A stretch of 64,000 nt of DNA from an uncultured Collinsella sp. (GTDB lineage: Bacteria; Actinomycetota; Coriobacteriia; Coriobacteriales; Coriobacteriaceae), in NCBI GenBank assembly GCA_900768435.1, contig CAAGCW010000007.1:36167-100166 (forward strand). The letters are read 5' to 3'. Below are positions 60,050 to 64,000 of this stretch, in pieces; within the stretch, counting starts at the first letter, position 1; every line of letters begins with the position of its first letter. The notes below the pieces were generated by a model that searched no databases, was not told where the DNA came from, and saw only the letters and a program-made list of their open reading frames with translations. The translations under genes and the position numbers were made by a program.

Positions 60050-60070
60050 TGGCGCGCTATGTCGAGGCCT

Positions 60071-60988
60071 CTAGCCTGTAACGTAATACCAGACCACGTT
60101 GTCGCCGTTGGAGAGAACGTAGTTGCTGCAGGCCGTCATGGGCGTTGTGCCGTTGACGGAGTACATCCAGCCGCTCGTACCGCCGTACTGTTTCTCCGCC
60201 AAACCACCAATCGCGGAGACATACGTGCCGTACGACGAGCCATGTGCGTTGACAGAAAGGCCCAGCGCGCACAGGGCATCGTAGACGGTAGCGCCTTCGT
60301 TAAAGGTAAAGGTGCCACCAGAAGACACAGGATTGCCCACAGCGCTCGATGTGACCGAAACCGTCACTGTTACGTAGCTGGACTCCTGCGAGCCGCTCTG
60401 GCCGCCCGAGGAGGCGTTTCCACCATTAAAGGATGAGGCTCCATCAGACGACTGGCCACCGCCCGAAGAAGCACCGCCAGACGCATTGGAAGTATCACCG
60501 GCTCCCGTATTTTGGGCAGCGGATTTATCGCCAGACTTCTTGCCGTCCTGGTCCTCGGACTTCTTGTTATCCGAGTTCTTGTCCGATTCCTTGTTTGAAG
60601 ACTCGGAATCGTCCTTGGACTTGGACTCATCAGAATGCTTGGACTCGTCTTTTGCGTCATTCGATGACTTGGAATCCTTGGAACTGGCCTCGCCCGAAGT
60701 CGTAGTCGAGCCAGACGCCTTGGTGTCCTTGGTGACGACGCTCTCCCCCGTCACGGTCTGAATGATCCAGTCGATGGACCAGGCGCCGCTCTCGGAAGGA
60801 TGGACGAAGCCCAGCGAGACGACAATCAGAATGGTGCACGCGGCAGTCAGAACGCCGAGGAGCGCCTTGCGGCGAGGGGCGGACGCCGCCGAAGCGGCGC
60901 CCTGTTGCTTTGCATCGTCGAACTGAATGAACGAGGAATCCGGTTGCTTGGGGTCAGCGTCCTTGGATTTATTGGACACAGCCCTCAC
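60071..60988 (-). CDS. Membrane-anchored DUF4430 domain protein
   Basis: A 305-residue protein directly after the stop of the larger DUF4430 gene: GTG at 60986-60988 abuts TAG; a second GTG at 60979 has GAGG just before it and may be the true start. One membrane helix near residues 43-63 ('LLGVLTAACTILIVVSLGFV'), then a Ser/Lys/Asp-rich low-complexity stalk (about residues 90-200), then a DUF4430 domain ('GTFTFNEGATVYDALCALGL' to 'LSNGDNVVWYYVTG'). The helix near the N-terminus places the domain outside the cell. DUF4430 is the fold of the transcobalamin/intrinsic-factor C-terminal domain, so a ligand such as a corrinoid is a possibility, not shown. Confidence 0.85.
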   Translation of the reverse strand: MRAVSNKSKDADPKQPDSSFIQFDDAKQQGAASAASAPRRKALLGVLTAACTILIVVSLGFVHPSESGAWSIDWIIQTVTGESVVTKDTKASGSTTTSGEASSKDSKSSNDAKDESKHSDESKSKDDSESSNKESDKNSDNKKSEDQDGKKSGDKSAAQNTGAGDTSNASGGASSGGGQSSDGASSFNGGNASSGGQSGSQESSYVTVTVSVTSSAVGNPVSSGGTFTFNEGATVYDALCALGLSVNAHGSSYGTYVSAIGGLAEKQYGGTSGWMYSVNGTTPMTACSNYVLSNGDNVVWYYVTG

Positions 60989-63900
60989 CTACCGACGTTT
61001 GGTGAACACGAACACGCCGACGATGGCGAGACCGATGACGCCGGCGGCAACGCCAACAATGGCGAGCGGGTTGGTGCCAGTCTCCTGCTCGGAGGCACTA
61101 GAGGACTTCTTAGCAGTGGTCGTGGAAGCAGCACCGGTATCGGACTTGGAATCGGACTTCTTGTCGGACTTCTTGTCGGACTTGGTGTCCTTCTTGTCAG
61201 ACTTCTTCTCGTCCTTCTTATCGGACTTGTTGTCCTTGGTCTCGGTCTTGGTCGACACCGTCGTCTTGGTCGTCGGCTTATGACCCGGGGCGACAGCGCC
61301 GCCAGCCTGCTGGCCCTTCGTTCCGAAGCCGGAACCCGTGCCAGTGCCAGCGCCAGCACCGGAACCGTTGCCAGCGCCACCGTTGCCGCCATTGGAGCCA
61401 GAACCGCCATTACCGCCAGGGTTAACGGCATTCTTGGTCCACTTGGCATACAGCGTCAGATCGGCCGTCACCGGCGTGCTGAAGTCATATGCCTGTGTGC
61501 AAGCCTCATCGGTATACCAACCGCCGAAAGTGTAGCCATCGCGCGTCGGATCGGCCGGCTTGACCAGCTTGCCGTCGGCCGTAGTCTGGAAGTCGACCTT
61601 AGAACCCTCGCCAGTCTCAAACGAGACCTTAACGCCACCACTCAGCTTGAAAAGCGTGCCGGAATCGTTGATGTAGTAGAGGTTACCCTTGGCATCGCAG
61701 GCAATCGGCGAGTCACAGTAATTGTTGTGTCCCGCTGCGCTAAACGCACCGGTCGCTTGTGCGTCACCCATCTTATAGCGATACACGCCACCGCCCGAGG
61801 TGTAGTTCACATAGTCGGAAGTCGCACCATAGTTGACAGTGAAATAAACGTACGCGCCATCTGCCTGGACACTCACGAGCGGTGCGCCCTTGATGCCACC
61901 GGCAGGAAGCACGGAGCCATCGGCAGACGAAACCAACGTCGTAGCAAAGTCGTTATCAAGGTCGACAATCGCCAGCGCCGAACCGCCAGAAACTTCGCCA
62001 CCGACAATTAACTTATTGCCATACAGCGTGGGCATGCAGGCACAACCCGTAAGGCCAAGATCGATGACGCGTTCTTCGGAAATGCGCGAAGAGGCATTTG
62101 CCCTTGCCTTTGCGTCGGACAGCGCCAGCACGTGGAGCTTGCCGTCGCGCGAGATCACATAGGCATGTTTGCCGTCTTTGGACAGCACACAGCCGGAGTT
62201 GACGATGGCACCAACCGAAACGCTGCCAAGCACATCACCCGTCGACTTGCTCAGCATCTCAACGGTACCTGCACTCGTCGGAACCAGAATGTAGCCGTCG
62301 CCCACTGTAGCGCTCGTCCAGTAGTAGCCCTCATCAGCATTAACATGCTGCCAAGAAACAGCGCCGGTCAGGATATTAATACGCGTCAGATGACCGTTAT
62401 TGTACGTACTCGTTCCATAGTCGACATCAACGGTGCCAACGTAGAGATAGTTGCCATCGACCGTCAGCTGGGAATTCGACTGGGCAGATTTGCTCACAGG
62501 ATCAGTGACCCAAACCGTCGTCAGCGTATCGGCCGCCAGAGCCTGGACCGCACCGCCGTCGAGCGGGACGATGACCAAGCCTTTCGTATAAATCGGACGC
62601 GTGGTGTAGCCAATCGCAGTCTTAAGGTTCGACTCGGCAAGCACCTTGCCCGACTCGGCATCGATCTTAAGCAAACGCTTGTTCACAGCAAGGTAAACGT
62701 TGCCGTTCACGACAATAGGCTCGCTCGCATTGGGATACGTGGCACCCGAGTAGGCCTTCCAATCGAACGTCCAAGAGCTTGCCAGCGCGCCCGTAGGCGT
62801 GGACACGTTCTTGACCACCGCATTGGAATTGCCACTCCAGTCGGCTTTCCAATCGGTCGGACGCGAAGCGCTCGGATCGACTACGACTTCATCGGGATTA
62901 GGAACGGTGTCGCCAGGGGCGTAAGCCCAGACGATTTTGTCGCCCGACTTGAGCACGTAATCGCTATCAAGCTGAGGCCCGGGAACGCCGTTGACAAAGA
63001 ACGACCATGCACCCGACAGCTCGGTGCCATCAAGCGGAGAGACAAGACTATGAACGCCCCAATAACCAAATTGGTCGTACATCTTGGACTCAATGCCAAT
63101 GGCATCGAAGTAGGCAGCGGAGGCGTCCTTGATCGTCGTGCCCTCGACAAACACCTGCGTCGAAGGATCGGTCCAGCGCTGCGCCTTCTCATCCTTCTTA
63201 CCGATGATCTCCATTGAAACGGAAACCTGGCCGGGCATGGTTCCATCAAAGCCATAGACCCAGGTAACCTTGTCCCCGGCCTTGAGTACGTAATTGCCCG
63301 CGCCGACATTGGCCGCCTGACCGTTAACGAAGAACTGCCAGAATTTCCAAGTGTTTTCGTTAACTTTCTCGCTCGAAAGCGTCACGGTCTTGTTGAACGG
63401 TGAAGTCAGCGACTCGAGATACCAGCCATACGTGCCTTTCCCCGTTTTGGCGCCAATGCCAGCCTTTTTAAAGGCCTGCTCGGAAAGATCAGCAGCGGTC
63501 GCGCCCTCTTCCACCAAAGCTGTCGTGGGCTGCGCCCATGTCTGCTGAGCACCCGAAGCGTCCTGGCCGATAACGGTGCAGCTAACGGAAATCTGATTGG
63601 CGGGCGCGGGGTCACCGTGCTTCGAGTAGCACCAGACGACGGAGTCGCCGTCCTTGAGCGTGTAGCCGCCCGCGCCGACCTCGGAGGCGCTGCCGTTGAC
63701 GAACAGCTGCCAGTACGCGCCGGTCGCCGAGTCGTAGCCGAGCTTGCGGTCCTTATCGAAGGGCGACGTAATCGTGTTGAGCGCCCAGCCCCAGGTGCCG
63801 TTGGGATCGTAATCGGTGGTCAGGCCGGCCTGCTTGAAGAGCTGCTCGGAGAGGTCGGCCGCGGTCGAGCCCTCCTTCAGTGTGATCCGCTGCGCGGCGG

Positions 63901-64000
63901 CCCAGGTCTGCTGGGCGCCCTTGGCGTCGGTGCCGACGACGGAGCACGTGGCAGAGACCTGAGCGACGGGCGCGGGGTCACCGTGCTTCGAGTAGCACCA
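60989..64000 (-). CDS. Large surface protein: DUF4430 repeats, beta-propeller, InlB-type repeat (5' end beyond window)
   Basis: The frame is open to the right edge, so at least 1003 residues belong to it and the N-terminus is missing; a GTG at 63517 is internal. Visible order: the end of one DUF4430 unit ('WCYSKHGDPAPV'), then three more units (spacing about 120 residues, each starting 'TWA...EGATAADLSEQ' and ending 'LKxGDxVxW'), a PQQ-type beta-propeller (about 62800-61650; 'VVNGNVYLAVNKRLLKIDAE'), an InlB/Listeria-Bacteroides repeat ('DPTRDGYTFGGWYTDEACTQ' to LYAKW), a Gly/Asn linker, a Lys/Ser/Asp-rich stalk, and a C-terminal helix ('GVAAGVIGLAIVGVFVF') ending TKRR. No LPXTG is seen. It is anchored at the C-terminus with the domains outside. 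Confidence 0.85.
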   Translation of the reverse strand, partial: WCYSKHGDPAPVAQVSATCSVVGTDAKGAQQTWAAAQRITLKEGSTAADLSEQLFKQAGLTTDYDPNGTWGWALNTITSPFDKDRKLGYDSATGAYWQLFVNGSASEVGAGGYTLKDGDSVVWCYSKHGDPAPANQISVSCTVIGQDASGAQQTWAQPTTALVEEGATAADLSEQAFKKAGIGAKTGKGTYGWYLESLTSPFNKTVTLSSEKVNENTWKFWQFFVNGQAANVGAGNYVLKAGDKVTWVYGFDGTMPGQVSVSMEIIGKKDEKAQRWTDPSTQVFVEGTTIKDASAAYFDAIGIESKMYDQFGYWGVHSLVSPLDGTELSGAWSFFVNGVPGPQLDSDYVLKSGDKIVWAYAPGDTVPNPDEVVVDPSASRPTDWKADWSGNSNAVVKNVSTPTGALASSWTFDWKAYSGATYPNASEPIVVNGNVYLAVNKRLLKIDAESGKVLAESNLKTAIGYTTRPIYTKGLVIVPLDGGAVQALAADTLTTVWVTDPVSKSAQSNSQLTVDGNYLYVGTVDVDYGTSTYNNGHLTRINILTGAVSWQHVNADEGYYWTSATVGDGYILVPTSAGTVEMLSKSTGDVLGSVSVGAIVNSGCVLSKDGKHAYVISRDGKLHVLALSDAKARANASSRISEERVIDLGLTGCACMPTLYGNKLIVGGEVSGGSALAIVDLDNDFATTLVSSADGSVLPAGGIKGAPLVSVQADGAYVYFTVNYGATSDYVNYTSGGGVYRYKMGDAQATGAFSAAGHNNYCDSPIACDAKGNLYYINDSGTLFKLSGGVKVSFETGEGSKVDFQTTADGKLVKPADPTRDGYTFGGWYTDEACTQAYDFSTPVTADLTLYAKWTKNAVNPGGNGGSGSNGGNGGAGNGSGAGAGTGTGSGFGTKGQQAGGAVAPGHKPTTKTTVSTKTETKDNKSDKKDEKKSDKKDTKSDKKSDKKSDSKSDTGAASTTTAKKSSSASEQETGTNPLAIVGVAAGVIGLAIVGVFVFTKRR

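Noticed and set aside
60989..61150. LPXTG sorting signal in the large surface protein
   Set aside because: The C-terminus has a helix and basic tail, but the preceding sequence is ETGTNPLAIVG, with no LPXTG-like motif.

Overview
The window looks like a chromosomal segment of a gut Coriobacteriia bacterium (Actinomycetota), most likely Collinsella or a close relative. This is inferred from the high G+C, strong GC-type codon use, SD-led starts with frequent GTG/TTG, and gene content: ATP-type PEP carboxykinase, class III fructose-bisphosphatase, QueH-type epoxyqueuosine reductase, a Tat-type PstS lipoprotein and DUF4430 surface proteins. No rRNA, tRNA, CRISPR array or prophage was recognised by eye.

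Layout. 1-6.2 kb: a MarR regulator cut by the left edge, a B3/B4-domain protein, pckA, a Wzx-like flippase and a metallophosphatase. 6.4-8.2 kb: a CPA1 antiporter and a small acidic protein. 8.3-10.4 kb: a MazG-like pyrophosphohydrolase overlapping a GIY-YIG/DUF2075 helicase (probable defence pair). 10.6-12.9 kb: serC-serA. 13.3-24 kb: two orphan nuclease-like paralogues among housekeeping genes (M20 peptidase, DUF1015-like, two histidine phosphatases, nitroreductase with a DtxR-type box, DUF308 and DUF188 proteins, His-rich metal permease, DEDD exonuclease). 24.2-27 kb: a zinc-type efflux unit (ArsR repressor, free HMA chaperone, P1B ATPase) with three matching operators, followed by a 127-bp nested palindrome. 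27.4-34.5 kb: DtxR-family repressor, HAD and ABC-F genes, and pstSCAB without phoU next to it. 34.8-38 kb: PepV-like dipeptidase, HAD phosphatase, DegV. 38.3-42.5 kb: a MITE-like 210-bp element, a primase-helicase-PLD fusion protein of TOTE type, and a YafQ/DinJ-type toxin-antitoxin pair with a 50-bp palindrome. 42.5-50.7 kb: a LOG protein, tgt, SDR, a tail-anchored coiled-coil protein, queA, queH and a DUF3267 protease. 50.8-60 kb: a MetRS-like ligase, an rRNA methyltransferase, a TIM-barrel-like protein, a second DegV, fbp and two GtrA proteins. 60-64 kb: two adjacent DUF4430 surface proteins, the larger running off the right edge.

The genes fit a gut commensal with gluconeogenesis (pckA, fbp), serine synthesis, queuosine modification (tgt, queA, queH), phosphate and metal homeostasis, and several defence-type islands of lower G+C. 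Between the genes the window is rich in dispersed palindromic repeats of at least five families. The most interesting is a roughly 175-nt element found downstream of three minus-strand genes; its copies differ in sequence but keep paired stems, an AGAA tetraloop and invariant internal-loop strands, which suggests an uncharacterised structured RNA.
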